From Marinobacter gelidimuriae (lineage in GTDB: Bacteria > Pseudomonadota > Gammaproteobacteria > Pseudomonadales > Oleiphilaceae): a DNA stretch of 64,000 bases. The notes below the pieces were generated by a model. The model saw only the letters and a program-made list of their open reading frames with translations, made no database searches and was not told the DNA's origin. Both the position numbers and the translations under genes were made by a program. The stretch lies in NCBI RefSeq assembly GCF_000372805.1, contig NZ_KB889897.1, positions 62,001 through 126,000 on the forward strand, in the 5' to 3' direction. The number at the start of each line of letters is the position of its first letter. Positions within the stretch are counted from its first letter, which is position 1. Shown here one piece after another: positions 9,263 through 18,061 of the stretch.

Positions 9263-10228
9263 ATGCACAATCACAATCATGCGCACAGCCACAGTCATGG
9301 CCACAGCCACGCCGACCATTTCAACACTCACAATCGCGCCTTCGCCATAGCCGTTGCGCTGAATCTGGGGTTTGTGATTATCGAGGTGGTATTTGGCGTG
9401 CTGTCGGGGTCACTGGCCTTGCTGGCGGACGCCGGGCACAACCTGAGTGACGTGCTGGGTTTGCTCATGGCCTGGATCGCCAGTTGGCTGGCCGGGCGTA
9501 AAACAACCGAACGCAACACCTATGGTTTGAAGAAAACCACCATTCTGGCGGCCCTGTTCAACGCCCTGTTTCTGATTGCTGCAGTGGGCGGTATAGCCTG
9601 GGAGGCCATACGCCGCTTTGGCGACCCGGCCGAAGTGGCTGGCATGACCGTCATCGTTGTGGCGGGCATTGGCGTGCTGATTAACGGCGTGACCATGCTG
9701 CTGTTTCTGAAGGGCCAGAAAGGCGACCTGAATATACGTGCCGCGTTTTTGCACATGGCAGCAGATACCGTGGTATCTGTAGGCGTGGTGGTTGCGGGCG
9801 TGCTGATTATGGCGACCGGCGCAAACTGGATTGACCCGGTGGTCAGCCTGGTGATTGCCGCGGTGATCTTCATTGGCACCTGGCAACTGCTGAAGGATTC
9901 TATCAGTCTGGCCATAGACGCCGTTCCGCGGACTATAAACCCTGCCGACGTGGCAAACGCGCTCAGCCAATTACCCGGCGTAGAGTCTGCGCACCATCTG
10001 CACATATGGGCTTTAAGCACCACCGAAAACGCGCTGACTGTGCACCTGGTAAAACCCGACAGTCTCGACGATGACGATATCATCCAACAAGCCAACCGCA
10101 TGCTGACGCAGGATTTCAATATTGCTCACGTTACCATTCAATGGGAACGCAACCACAGCCGCTGCCCCAACGAGGTTGACATTGATGGCGGCGGCGTCAG
10201 TAACGTAAACGTTGACGTCAACGCCTAA
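9263..10228 (+). CDS. Cation diffusion facilitator family metal exporter (ZitB/CzcD-like)
   Basis: 321 residues: a His-rich N-terminus (MHNHNHAHSHSHGHSHADH), six helices and a cytoplasmic C-terminal domain ending near ERNHSRCP. Metal-site motifs are visible in helix 2 (LADAGHNLSD) and helix 5 (HMAADT), the HxxxD pair of zinc-type CDFs. It probably exports Zn2+ or Co2+/Cd2+ by proton antiport. The last residues (about VDIDGGGVSNVNVDVNA) are a low-complexity tail unlike the rest. It overlaps the end of the convergent AEC gene by four bases. Confidence 0.93.
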   Translation: MHNHNHAHSHSHGHSHADHFNTHNRAFAIAVALNLGFVIIEVVFGVLSGSLALLADAGHNLSDVLGLLMAWIASWLAGRKTTERNTYGLKKTTILAALFNALFLIAAVGGIAWEAIRRFGDPAEVAGMTVIVVAGIGVLINGVTMLLFLKGQKGDLNIRAAFLHMAADTVVSVGVVVAGVLIMATGANWIDPVVSLVIAAVIFIGTWQLLKDSISLAIDAVPRTINPADVANALSQLPGVESAHHLHIWALSTTENALTVHLVKPDSLDDDDIIQQANRMLTQDFNIAHVTIQWERNHSRCPNEVDIDGGGVSNVNVDVNA

Positions 10229-11142
10229 AACGCCAGCGCCACCATTAGCGGAATGGTTACCAGGGCCACTACCGTAGACAACAGCACTGTGCCGGCGGCC
10301 TGTTTTACCGATGTGTCCAGCATGGTGGCGATTACCACCGTATTGGCCGCAATCGGAGTGATGGAAATCAGAAAAATGGCTTTATGCACGGCATCTGAAT
10401 AGACGCCCATATGGGTCACATCCAGCCACCAGAATGCACTGGCCAGCAACGGCCAGGATACAAACTTACCGAAAAAGGCCAGAGCGGTGAAGCGCAGATT
10501 GCCCGCCAGCCCGCGAAAGCTGGATATGCTCATGCCGATAATCATCATCCCCAAAATACTGTAGGTGCCGCGTAAATTATCAAACAGCGGTTCGAACACC
10601 TGCGGGATTCCAACGTCCGACAGATTCAGCGTTACCGCCAGCGCAAAAGCATACATAGACGGCAACCGCGCCACCCGTTTGAGCGCGTCGGGCACGCTGT
10701 AACGGCCGCGGGCCGCCAGATAAAAGCCAACCGAGCTTTCGTACAGCGATGTACCCAGCATGCACACAATATAGATTGCCAGCCCTTCCTCGCCGAATAA
10801 CAGCAGGGCCACCGGCACGCCAAAATAGCCGGCGTTGGGGCTGCCCACACACAACGGCATAATCGCGGCGCTGCTGTCGCCAATCCAGCGCCGGGCCAAT
10901 GCCTGGTGGGTAATGCCCAGAAAACTGCAAAAACCAAACACCAGAAACGGTAACAAAATGATTTCGGGGGCCAAGGGTGCCGCCATCACGCCGGAAAACA
11001 CGATAGATGGCGTTACGATATACAACATGATGCCGGCAATGTGACGGCCACTGGCTTGTAAATAGCGCCCGGCCAGCCAGCCCAGCACCACTGTGACGTA
11101 GAGCGGTGTCAATTTGAAGAAAAGCGCCAACGCCGCTGCCAT
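10225..11142 (-). CDS. AEC (auxin efflux carrier) family permease
   Basis: 305 residues with about ten helices in two similar halves, including the helix-breaking NAGYFGVP segment (about residue 110) and TPIAANTVVIA in the second half, both typical of bacterial AEC permeases such as MdcF/YfdV. Bacterial members move malonate, malate or other organic anions; the substrate here is unknown. It ends convergent with the CDF gene and has a divergent 228-bp region shared with the Crp/Fnr-like gene. Confidence 0.88.
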   Translation of the reverse strand: MAAALALFFKLTPLYVTVVLGWLAGRYLQASGRHIAGIMLYIVTPSIVFSGVMAAPLAPEIILLPFLVFGFCSFLGITHQALARRWIGDSSAAIMPLCVGSPNAGYFGVPVALLLFGEEGLAIYIVCMLGTSLYESSVGFYLAARGRYSVPDALKRVARLPSMYAFALAVTLNLSDVGIPQVFEPLFDNLRGTYSILGMMIIGMSISSFRGLAGNLRFTALAFFGKFVSWPLLASAFWWLDVTHMGVYSDAVHKAIFLISITPIAANTVVIATMLDTSVKQAAGTVLLSTVVALVTIPLMVALAF

Positions 11143-11293
11143 GAAAGTTTCATCCCGATTCGTAAAGCGCGCAAGTCTAGCACCGCATGCACCTCAAGAC
11201 AGCTCGGAAAAGCAATGCATAGCTGAACTATTAGCGGATTTTTACGTATTTAAGACATCATTATTAATAGCAAAATGGCATCACCGAACGTTA

Positions 11294-11307
11294 ATGATCA
11301 GAGTCAT
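11294..11307. promoter_or_regulatory. Weak FNR/DNR-like dyad upstream of the Crp-type regulator
   Basis: ATGATCAGAGTCAT keeps the TGA-N6-TCA core of FNR-type sites but lacks the outer T/A bases of the consensus TTGATNNNNATCAA. It lies about 65 bases upstream of the regulator ATG, in a 228-bp AT-rich region, and could be an autoregulatory site. Confidence 0.35.
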
Positions 11308-11370
11308 TTTGAATACACGTTTTCTGTTAGGCTATTTGAGTAATTACATCAATGAGGAGGAGGCAACGCC

Positions 11371-12084
11371 ATGAACAGTATTTTTCGGCCTGATGTGTCC
11401 TCATCGCCTTGTCTGTTGTCGGAGCAACATCCGGATATGGCTAAGCTGCCGCACTCGCCCCCTGAAACGATTTTGCTTAACAGCTTGAGCCGGGTTTTTG
11501 GTATCCGCCTGAGTGACAATAAGACGGCGCCAGAAAGCCTGCTTCTGAGTGATTTGGCCCGCTTATTCACCGTGCGCAGAATCGATGCTGAAACTGTGAT
11601 GGAAAAACACAACCGCCCTTGGGCCAATGTTTACCTGATTCAGCATGGCGTGGTGCGTATGTTTCGCGAAACCGCGAGCGGCAAGGTAGCCATTCATCAC
11701 TTTTTCTCGGAGGGCGATATTATTTGGCCGGTGTTCGGTCGCAGCCGCACCGTGCGAAATACCTTATGCCTGAACAGCAGTATTCCCGTCACCGCATGGG
11801 TGGCAGATTTCGCCGCATTCCGCTCGGAAGTGCAAAGTCACGGTGAGGGCCAATGGCCCAAATTTGCGCTGGCACTGACAGAAGAACTGGCCGAATTAAC
11901 CAGTATGCGCGAGTTTCGAAAACACACCATGCCCGCAATCGAGCGCTATGCGCTGATGCAGGAAGAGTACCCGGAGCTCACAAAACGGGTGCCAGACAAC
12001 CAGTTGGCTGCCTGGCTCGGGGTTGTACCCGCTACCTTCTCGCGCCTGAAAAGCGCGGCGTCAGGTCACCGTAAAAACAGCTAG
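11371..12084 (+). CDS. Crp/Fnr-family transcriptional regulator
   Basis: 237 residues. A cyclic-nucleotide-binding-type beta barrel spans about residues 65-150 (VYLIQHGVVRMF, HHFFSEGDIIWP), then a long helix, then a C-terminal helix-turn-helix (VPDNQLAAWLGVVPATFSRLK, about residues 206-226). There is no N-terminal four-cysteine cluster, so it is not an oxygen-sensing FNR with an Fe-S centre. It could be a heme-type DNR relative or a divergent Crp-like protein. The ATG follows GAGGAGGAGG. The setting among nar/nor accessory genes makes a denitrification or redox role plausible. Confidence 0.82.
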   Translation: MNSIFRPDVSSSPCLLSEQHPDMAKLPHSPPETILLNSLSRVFGIRLSDNKTAPESLLLSDLARLFTVRRIDAETVMEKHNRPWANVYLIQHGVVRMFRETASGKVAIHHFFSEGDIIWPVFGRSRTVRNTLCLNSSIPVTAWVADFAAFRSEVQSHGEGQWPKFALALTEELAELTSMREFRKHTMPAIERYALMQEEYPELTKRVPDNQLAAWLGVVPATFSRLKSAASGHRKNS

Positions 12085-12108
12085 AGCACATCACCGCGGC
12101 TGGTTCAA

Positions 12109-12672
12109 TCAGAAAGCCCACACCATAACCATCAACAACGCCCAAGCCAAAAACGACGCTGCCATCACCGTATAGGCAGCCGACATGGCTTCGACGTCTG
12201 TATCCGGACGGTTACTCAGTGCGTTCAACCCGTGGTAGATCAACGTGCACGATAATCCCATCGCGATAAATACGACCACCACGTTGAATGCCAGAGACGG
12301 CACCAGTAAAGCCAGGGAAGACAGCCAAAGGGGCACAGGCGCAATGGCTGCGATCAGATACGCGTCTGCGTAATTGATAGCCGTGTCTTTACCGGCGACG
12401 ACAGAATGAATCAGCCAGCCCATTACGAAAAAGGTCAGCAGCTCGGCAAGAAACAGGATAGTGGTGATGAAGCGCCATTCTTTACCGGCAAAGCCGGCCA
12501 TAAAATGTTCGTCGTAGTGGCTGCCGGCGTAATACAGCAGCACCGGTGGCAACAGGGATAAAGGCAGCACCAAGGCCCAAGCCAACAGTGGAATGGATAG
12601 CTGACGGCACTGCAGTTCATGCCAGGCGCCATTGCCGTGAAAGGGTAACTGCAAAAGCATGGTCAGGTTCAT
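12109..12672 (-). CDS. Yip1-domain (YohC-like) integral membrane protein
   Basis: 187 residues with five hydrophobic helices and the Yip1-type layout (short soluble N-terminus with a LLQLPFHGN motif, then clustered helices). The bacterial family has no settled function. It is convergent with the Crp/Fnr-like gene, and an FNR/ANR-like box lies 86-99 bases upstream of its ATG with a TATACG -10 candidate at the expected distance, so induction at low oxygen is likely. Confidence 0.75.
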   Translation of the reverse strand: MNLTMLLQLPFHGNGAWHELQCRQLSIPLLAWALVLPLSLLPPVLLYYAGSHYDEHFMAGFAGKEWRFITTILFLAELLTFFVMGWLIHSVVAGKDTAINYADAYLIAAIAPVPLWLSSLALLVPSLAFNVVVVFIAMGLSCTLIYHGLNALSNRPDTDVEAMSAAYTVMAASFLAWALLMVMVWAF

Positions 12673-12757
12673 GGGATATCTCCGTGTGACCGCATCAAAG
12701 TATGATGCATCTGAGATATATGTAGACCCGTATACCGGCTGTCAGCAAGGCACTGAG

Positions 12758-12771
12758 ATGACCTAGATCAA
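12758..12771 (-). promoter_or_regulatory. FNR/ANR-like box upstream of the Yip1-like gene
   Basis: Read on the minus strand, TTGATCTAGGTCAT matches TTGATNNNNATCAA in 8 of 10 positions and keeps the TGA-N6-TCA core. A TATACG at 12729-12734 sits where a -10 element would fall if the box is centred near -42. Confidence 0.6.
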
Positions 12772-12814
12772 GTCGCCTACTCTGACACCCGTTTCTATAA
12801 TTACCGATAAACCC

Positions 12815-13777
12815 TTAAACCACCTGCCGCACAGGCTTCCCGGAACGAAACGCTGACGCATTTTCTGCCACCTGACCCACGATCCGCTGCCGCGCCTCCT
12901 GGCTACCCCAGGCAGTGTGCGGTGTCACAATCAGCCGTGGAATATCCTGCGCCAGTAACACGTTGCCATCCACCGGGGGCTCTTGGACCAGCACATCCGT
13001 TGCCGCTCCACCCAGGTGGCCCCGGCGCAGCGCGGCAGCCAAGGCCTGCTCGTCAATCAAACCGCCGCGGGCGGTGTTCACAATGAATGCGTGGGGCTTC
13101 ATCTTCGCCAGCTCTGCCTCGCCGATCAGGTGCCGGGTGTTTTCATTCAACGGGCAATGCAGCGTAATGGCATCGGCCTGCTGCAGTAACTCATCCAGGC
13201 TTACCCGTCCTGCTTTTGGCGGACGGCCGGGTAGATTGGCGGCAATCACCCGCATACCCAAAGCTTCGCCCAGGCGCGCGACCGCGCTGCCAATCTCACC
13301 GCTGCCCAGAACACCCAGGGTTTTTCCATCCAGCTCCACAATCGGAAAATCCAGAAAGCAGAAATGGGTAGACGTTTGCCAACGCCCCTCTCGAACTGCG
13401 CTCTGATAGTCCGGCAGGCGTGTCGCCATCGCCAGCAGCAACATCAGGGTGTGCTGGGCAACGGTGGCGGTGCCATAGCCCTGGCAATTACACACCGTAA
13501 CGCCGGCTTCTTCTGCGGCTTGCAAATCCACATTATTCAAACCCGTGGCCGCCACCAGAATCAGTTTCAGACCCGGGCAAGCCTTCAACACATCGGCACT
13601 GAGAACCACTTTATTCACAATCGCGACTTGCGCGCCCTGCAGGCGCGGAACGATTTCGGCGGAAGATGTGTGCTCGTAACACTCAAGCTTTGAAAACACA
13701 GCGCGCAAAGGCTCCAGGTCAAGATCGTTCTGGTTCAGAGATGTAACATCAAGAAAAACCGCGTTAAATGCAGACAT
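12815..13777 (-). CDS. D-2-hydroxyacid dehydrogenase (glycerate/hydroxypyruvate reductase type)
   Basis: 320 residues. NAD-binding Rossmann motif GVLGSGEIGSAVA (about residues 155-167), catalytic arginine in NTARGGLID (about 235), glutamate in VQEPPVDG (about 264) and histidine in VTPHTAWGS (about 286) form the complete catalytic set. It reduces a 2-keto acid, or oxidises a D-2-hydroxyacid, with NAD(P)H. Similarity is nearest to HprA-type glycerate dehydrogenases by eye; the exact substrate is open. It stands alone between the Yip1-like gene and nnrS. Confidence 0.9.
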   Translation of the reverse strand: MSAFNAVFLDVTSLNQNDLDLEPLRAVFSKLECYEHTSSAEIVPRLQGAQVAIVNKVVLSADVLKACPGLKLILVAATGLNNVDLQAAEEAGVTVCNCQGYGTATVAQHTLMLLLAMATRLPDYQSAVREGRWQTSTHFCFLDFPIVELDGKTLGVLGSGEIGSAVARLGEALGMRVIAANLPGRPPKAGRVSLDELLQQADAITLHCPLNENTRHLIGEAELAKMKPHAFIVNTARGGLIDEQALAAALRRGHLGGAATDVLVQEPPVDGNVLLAQDIPRLIVTPHTAWGSQEARQRIVGQVAENASAFRSGKPVRQVV

Positions 13778-13848
13778 GGTTGAATACCTGAAAAGTTAGA
13801 ACGTGAATTATCAGCCGCGGAGAGTGAGGCTGCAACATTGCGCCTATC

Positions 13849-13862
13849 CTACTGACTAGTAG
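13849..13862. promoter_or_regulatory. Inverted repeat upstream of the first nnrS
   Basis: CTACT-GACT-AGTAG, a 5-4-5 dyad about 70 bases upstream of nnrS. The TAC...GTA spacing is too short for a NarL 7-2-7 site. It shares ACTAGTAG with the dyad at 9148-9166. Confidence 0.35.
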
Positions 13863-13931
13863 CAACTTGGCGGATAGTTCGACTACAACGGCTCAATTTT
13901 AGTAACCTTAGCACTTGCTCCCAAATACTTT

Positions 13932-15098
13932 GTGGATGTTCCAATGCCAACCCTTCGCCCCCAGGCTTTCTGGCTGTTTTTTCCTGCCGCAGCGCTTCTG
14001 GCCGCTGCCGCGGTGCCGCTATCGGTATGGGCGGTGCTGGGCGGCGGTGGCTGGCCTGCGGGGCTTCTGAATACCGGCCATGGCCACGAAATGATTTTTG
14101 GCTTTGCCCTGGCATTGATTGCCGGCTACACCTTGGGGCCGCAATCGTCGGAGCGCCTGTATCTGTTGTTTGCCTTGTGGCTGGCGGCAAGAATCAGTTG
14201 GTGGTTTATGCCAGGTACTCTGTTAGCCAATACACTCAGCCCGGCGTTTGCCCTGGCTCTGGCTGCGGTGGTGCTGCCGCGGTTTCGTGCCGCCAAAAAA
14301 TGGCGCAACAAAATGGTAGGGCCACTGATCGGCACGCTGGCAATCATGGCGGTTGCATTCGGCCTGAGCCGCACCGCTATCTGGCAAAGTGAAATAGCGG
14401 AGGTTGGCCCATTTCGCATCATGCACGCGGCCATTATTGGCCTGCTATTGCTGATGACGTTTATGGGCGGTCGCATATTGGCGCCGTCGGTGGCCAACAC
14501 ACTGGATAAAAAAGGCGTTGCCTTGAGTGCTCGCCTGCAACCGCGGGTGGAAGGCACGTTAATTATTCTGTTGGCCGCAGCCTTGCCTTTTTCCCTGATA
14601 CCTCCGCTGTGGCACGCGGCCGGGGCCTTGTTGGTTGCAGCGGCCCTGATCACCGCCGTCAGGCTCGCACGCTGGAAGCTCTGGCGCTGCCTGGAACGGC
14701 CCGATCTGATGGTGTTCGCAGTTGGTTACAGCTGGTTGGTGGTCGGCGGCCTGCTCTCCGGTATTGCGCTATTGAGCGGGCGCCCGATGAGCGCCCGCCT
14801 ACACCTGATTACCATTGGCGCGCTGGGCACACTGGCTGGCAGCGTAATGCTGAAATTGGCCTGGCAGCGCGCCTGTCGCCAATTGCCGCCAGCGAACCGC
14901 ACAGTGCCATTGGCTATTGCTATCGCCGCAGCCACCTTACTGCGTTTTGCGGCTGGTACCGAACCCTTCAGTCATCCACAGATACTGTGGTGGTCGGCTG
15001 CTTTGTGGGCCGGAGTATGGCTGCTGATGGCGTTTGAACTGCTGCGACTGGGCAAAATGGCCCGGCAACGAGTGGCTACCTCTACTGCGCCAGCGTGA
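13932..15098 (+). CDS. nnrS: NnrS-family heme-copper membrane protein (copy 1)
   Basis: 388 residues, about twelve helices. The N-terminal GHGHEMIFGFALALIAGY (about residues 50-67) is the NnrS histidine motif, with LMTFMGGRILAPSV in the middle and later helix histidines. NnrS relieves nitrosative stress in Vibrio and is part of the NO regulon in Rhodobacter. The start is GTG at 13932 or, more simply, ATG at 13944. A second paralog lies at 54725. The gene sits directly upstream of narK on the same strand with 229 bases between, so narK has its own promoter. Confidence 0.9.
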   Translation: MDVPMPTLRPQAFWLFFPAAALLAAAAVPLSVWAVLGGGGWPAGLLNTGHGHEMIFGFALALIAGYTLGPQSSERLYLLFALWLAARISWWFMPGTLLANTLSPAFALALAAVVLPRFRAAKKWRNKMVGPLIGTLAIMAVAFGLSRTAIWQSEIAEVGPFRIMHAAIIGLLLLMTFMGGRILAPSVANTLDKKGVALSARLQPRVEGTLIILLAAALPFSLIPPLWHAAGALLVAAALITAVRLARWKLWRCLERPDLMVFAVGYSWLVVGGLLSGIALLSGRPMSARLHLITIGALGTLAGSVMLKLAWQRACRQLPPANRTVPLAIAIAAATLLRFAAGTEPFSHPQILWWSAALWAGVWLLMAFELLRLGKMARQRVATSTAPA

Positions 15099-15107
15099 CC
15101 CAGCAAC

Positions 15108-15123
15108 TACCTAACGCTAGGTA
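15108..15123. promoter_or_regulatory. NarL-like 7-2-7 dyad upstream of narK
   Basis: TACCTAACGCTAGGTA: two heptamers with a 2-bp spacer, near-identical to the dyad at 5375-5390. It lies 205-220 bases upstream of the narK ATG and about 110 upstream of the FNR-like box, a workable distance for NarL activation if DNA bending brings it close (inference). Confidence 0.45.
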
Positions 15124-15220
15124 TTACTCTTTCAAGTCTATGATTTATATGCACTAAAATGGTCACCAACAGGCTTGAAAAGTCTCTTGAAAACACCCCT
15201 CGGAATACCGATCCTCATCC

Positions 15221-15234
15221 TTGATTTTTCTCAA
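15221..15234 (+). promoter_or_regulatory. FNR/DNR box of the narK promoter
   Basis: TTGATTTTTCTCAA matches TTGATNNNNATCAA in 9 of 10 positions. A CACAAT at 15258-15263 sits where a -10 element is expected if the box is centred near -42, a class II activator arrangement. Confidence 0.65.
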
Positions 15235-15327
15235 GTCTGACTACCCACCGCTCTCTGCACAATAGTGCCAAGTAACCTGCTAGCGCTTTTGCGCGCCGTC
15301 AGGCCGGGTATCATAAGGAGCACGATT

Positions 15328-16920
15328 ATGGGCAAACTCAACGGCGACATTGAACACTGGGATGTCGAAAACGAAACCTTCTGGGAACAGACTGGCAAGA
15401 GCGTTGCTTCGCGCAACCTGTGGATCTCTATCCCCAGCTTGATAATGGGTTTTGCGGTGTGGCTGATGTGGGGCATGATCACCACCCAGATGAAAAACCT
15501 GGGTTTCCCCTTTACCATCGACCAGCTCTTCACCCTGACGGCCATCGCCGGCCTGGCCGGCGCGACACTGCGCATTCCGGCCTCGTTCATGATCAAGATT
15601 GCCGGTGGCCGAAACACGGTGTTTCTGACCACCGCGCTGCTGATGATTCCGGCGGCCGGCACCGGGCTTGCACTGATGAACCCGGATACGCCGTTCATTG
15701 TGTTTCAGGCATTGGCGCTGCTATCCGGTATTGGCGGCGGTAACTTCGCCTGCTCGATGAGCAACATCAGTACCTTCTATCCCAAAAGCAAGCAGGGCTA
15801 CGGCCTGGGCATGAACGCCGGCCTGGGTAACTTTGGTGTAACCACCATGCAGGTGGTGATTCCGCTGGTCATGACCGTGGGCATTTTTGGCGCCTTGGCC
15901 GGCGACCCTTTGGCGCTGCAGAACCCTAGCGGCACGCTGATTGGCCGCATTGAGGCCGGCACCGATACCTGGATTCAGAACGCCGGCTTTATCTGGCTGG
16001 TGTTTCTGGTTCCGCTGGCGTTTTTGGGCTGGTTTGGCATGAACAACCTGAAGGTGGTTACCCCAAACCCGGGCTCGCCACTGTCTGCCTTTGGCAAAAT
16101 TCTGGGCCTGTATGGCGTAGGTTTGGCCACCTCCGTGGCGGGCGTATGGGCGTTGAGCGTAATGAATATGTGGCTGGCACTGCCGCTGACCATTGTGCTG
16201 ACCGTTGTGCTGCTGCGACTGATCCCGGGCGATATCAAGCCCAGCATCAAAAATCAGTTCGCGATTTTCAGTAACAAGCACACATGGTCAATGACCGTTC
16301 TGTACATCCTGACTTTTGGCACCTTCATCGGCTTTTCTGCCGCATTGCCCCTGTCTATCAGCGTCATCTTCGGCAATATGATGGATGTGGCCGCAGACGG
16401 CACCGTTACTCGCATTGTGAATCCTGATGCACCAAGTGCACTTACCTGGGCGTGGATTGGCCCGCTGGTAGGCGCGTTAATTCGCCCGGTGGGCGGCTGG
16501 ATTTCCGACAAGGTCGGAGGTTCCATTGTTACCCAGATCATCTCGGTGATTATGGTGATTGCATCCGTGGCCACCGGTTACGTGATGATGCTGGCCTACA
16601 ACTCCACCGATCCCAACAGCCTGTTCGCGATCTTTATGATTCTGTTCGTGGTGATCTTCGCCTCCAGCGGCATCGGCAACGGCTCTACCTTCCGCAGCAT
16701 CGGCTACATTTTCGACCAGCAGCAGAAAGGCCCGGTACTGGGTTGGACCAGCGCGATCGCCGCCTACGGTGCCTTCATTGCGCCCAAGCTATTGGGTCAG
16801 CAGATTCAGGCTGGTACCCCAGAGTACGCCATGTACGGCTTCGCGGTGTTCTATACCCTTTGCCTGGTGGTGAACTGGTGGTTCTACTTGCGCAAGGACG
16901 CTTATATCAAGAATCCTTAA
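15328..16920 (+). CDS. narK: NarK-type nitrate/nitrite transporter
   Basis: 530 residues, major facilitator of the nitrate/nitrite porter family, twelve helices. The N-terminus with WDVENETFWEQTGK is typical of respiratory NarK proteins. Signatures are GNFACSMSNISTFYP (about residues 140-155) and VLGWTSAIAAYGAFIAP in the second half. The frame is open to a GTG at 15265, but the ATG at 15328 has AAGGAG seven bases upstream. A respiratory role in nitrate uptake and nitrite exchange is supported by the FNR-like box and NarL-like dyad in its promoter. narGHJI is not in the window. Confidence 0.94.
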   Translation: MGKLNGDIEHWDVENETFWEQTGKSVASRNLWISIPSLIMGFAVWLMWGMITTQMKNLGFPFTIDQLFTLTAIAGLAGATLRIPASFMIKIAGGRNTVFLTTALLMIPAAGTGLALMNPDTPFIVFQALALLSGIGGGNFACSMSNISTFYPKSKQGYGLGMNAGLGNFGVTTMQVVIPLVMTVGIFGALAGDPLALQNPSGTLIGRIEAGTDTWIQNAGFIWLVFLVPLAFLGWFGMNNLKVVTPNPGSPLSAFGKILGLYGVGLATSVAGVWALSVMNMWLALPLTIVLTVVLLRLIPGDIKPSIKNQFAIFSNKHTWSMTVLYILTFGTFIGFSAALPLSISVIFGNMMDVAADGTVTRIVNPDAPSALTWAWIGPLVGALIRPVGGWISDKVGGSIVTQIISVIMVIASVATGYVMMLAYNSTDPNSLFAIFMILFVVIFASSGIGNGSTFRSIGYIFDQQQKGPVLGWTSAIAAYGAFIAPKLLGQQIQAGTPEYAMYGFAVFYTLCLVVNWWFYLRKDAYIKNP

Positions 16921-16948
16921 ATGTGATTGTTTTTAGCGAAAACAGATG

Positions 16949-17009
16949 TTGCCCCCACAGGTCGAAACGCTTATTTAACGATAAGGCAGACTTCCTAGAC
17001 TGGGGGCAA
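16949..17009. repeat. Nested inverted repeats downstream of narK
   Basis: Outer arms TTGCCCCCA (16949-16957) and TGGGGGCAA (17001-17009) are perfect complements 43 bases apart. Inside them CTTAT-TTAACG-ATAAG (16970-16985) forms a second hairpin. A further small repeat GAGTT-AA-AACTC follows near 17026-17037. There is no T-run, so it is not a classical terminator. It could be a folded 3' UTR, a processed transposon end or a small RNA. Confidence 0.45.
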
Positions 17010-17080
17010 ACTTCTTTACTCTACAGAGTTAAAACTCCGTCTTCGGGGATATCAGGCCGATTTCTCCAAGTCACTCACAT

Positions 17081-18061
17081 TCAATTGTCCAGGAACCGGG
17101 TTAGCCGCTGGCGCACGATCGACTCTGTTTCTGCTATGATGCGTTGAATCAGCTCATCACAGCTCGGAACATCGTGAATCAGTCCAGCAACCATACCGCA
17201 GCTCCAGGCCGCCTCATCCATCCGGCCCTCCTGAAGAACCAAGCGACCTTTGGCTCCGGTCACCAAATGACGGATATCATCAATGGTTTCAGACTCGCCC
17301 TTTTCTTTTTCAATCCGCTCAATTTCCTGCACAGCGGCATTGTTCATGACCCTTTCCGTATTGCGCAGATTACGCATAATCAGGCGGGTTTGAAGCTCAT
17401 CAGCTTCAACAATCGCTCGCTTGACGTTATCGTGAATTGGGGCTTCTTTGGTCGCCAAAAAGCGGGTGCCCATATTCATGCCTTCAGCCCCCAAAGCCAT
17501 CGCAGCTACCAGGCTTCGCCCGTCGGCCATGCCGCCTGAAGCGACAAACGGAATGGTCAGTTCGTCGGCTGCCCGGGGTAGCAGGATAAAGTTCGGTATA
17601 TCGTCCTCTCCAGGATGCCCGCCGCATTCAAAACCATCGACACTGACAGCATCACAGCCAATTTTTTCTGCTTTCAGTGAATGCCGCACAGAGGTGCATT
17701 TGTGGATAACCTTAATCCCGGCAGCCTTAAGCTGAGGCATATACTGTTCTGGACTACGCCCTGCTGTTTCAACGGCCGTTACACCACCTTGAATAATAGC
17801 GTCGATATACTCCAGATAAGGAGGAGCGTTAAATGAGGGTAGAAAGGTCAGGTTTACGCCAAAAGGCATATCCGTCATCTGATGACAGCGAGCAATCTCC
17901 CGCGCTAAATCTTCCGGCGTAGGCTGCGTCAATCCGGTAATCATACCCAGGCCACCGGCATTGGAGACAGCCGAGGCCAGCTCGGCATAACCTACATGGT
18001 GCATACCACCCTGGATGATGGGGTAGCGAATACCAAACAATTCAGTGATTCGGGTCTTCAT
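17081..18061 (-). CDS. Nitronate monooxygenase / 2-nitropropane dioxygenase family FMN protein
   Basis: 326-residue TIM barrel with the family start (GIRYPIIQGGMHHVG), substrate/FMN loop SVDGFECGGHPGED (about residues 145-158) and the second FMN loop VASGGMADG then MGTRFLATKEAP. The family oxidises alkyl nitronates to carbonyl compounds and nitrite, but many members near beta-oxidation genes have no proven substrate and some act as enoyl reductases. It is the last gene of the minus-strand set fadB-like, thiolase, acyl-CoA dehydrogenase, NMO. Confidence 0.85.
   Translation of the reverse strand: MKTRITELFGIRYPIIQGGMHHVGYAELASAVSNAGGLGMITGLTQPTPEDLAREIARCHQMTDMPFGVNLTFLPSFNAPPYLEYIDAIIQGGVTAVETAGRSPEQYMPQLKAAGIKVIHKCTSVRHSLKAEKIGCDAVSVDGFECGGHPGEDDIPNFILLPRAADELTIPFVASGGMADGRSLVAAMALGAEGMNMGTRFLATKEAPIHDNVKRAIVEADELQTRLIMRNLRNTERVMNNAAVQEIERIEKEKGESETIDDIRHLVTGAKGRLVLQEGRMDEAAWSCGMVAGLIHDVPSCDELIQRIIAETESIVRQRLTRFLDN

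Noticed and set aside
9410..10119. Long minus-strand frames opposite the CDF gene
   Set aside because: Shadows of the plus-strand coding sequence; no motifs and no RBS.
16949..17040. Integron attC site
   Set aside because: The paired GTTRRRY/RYYYAAC core sites are not in the right places and no integrase or cassette array is present.
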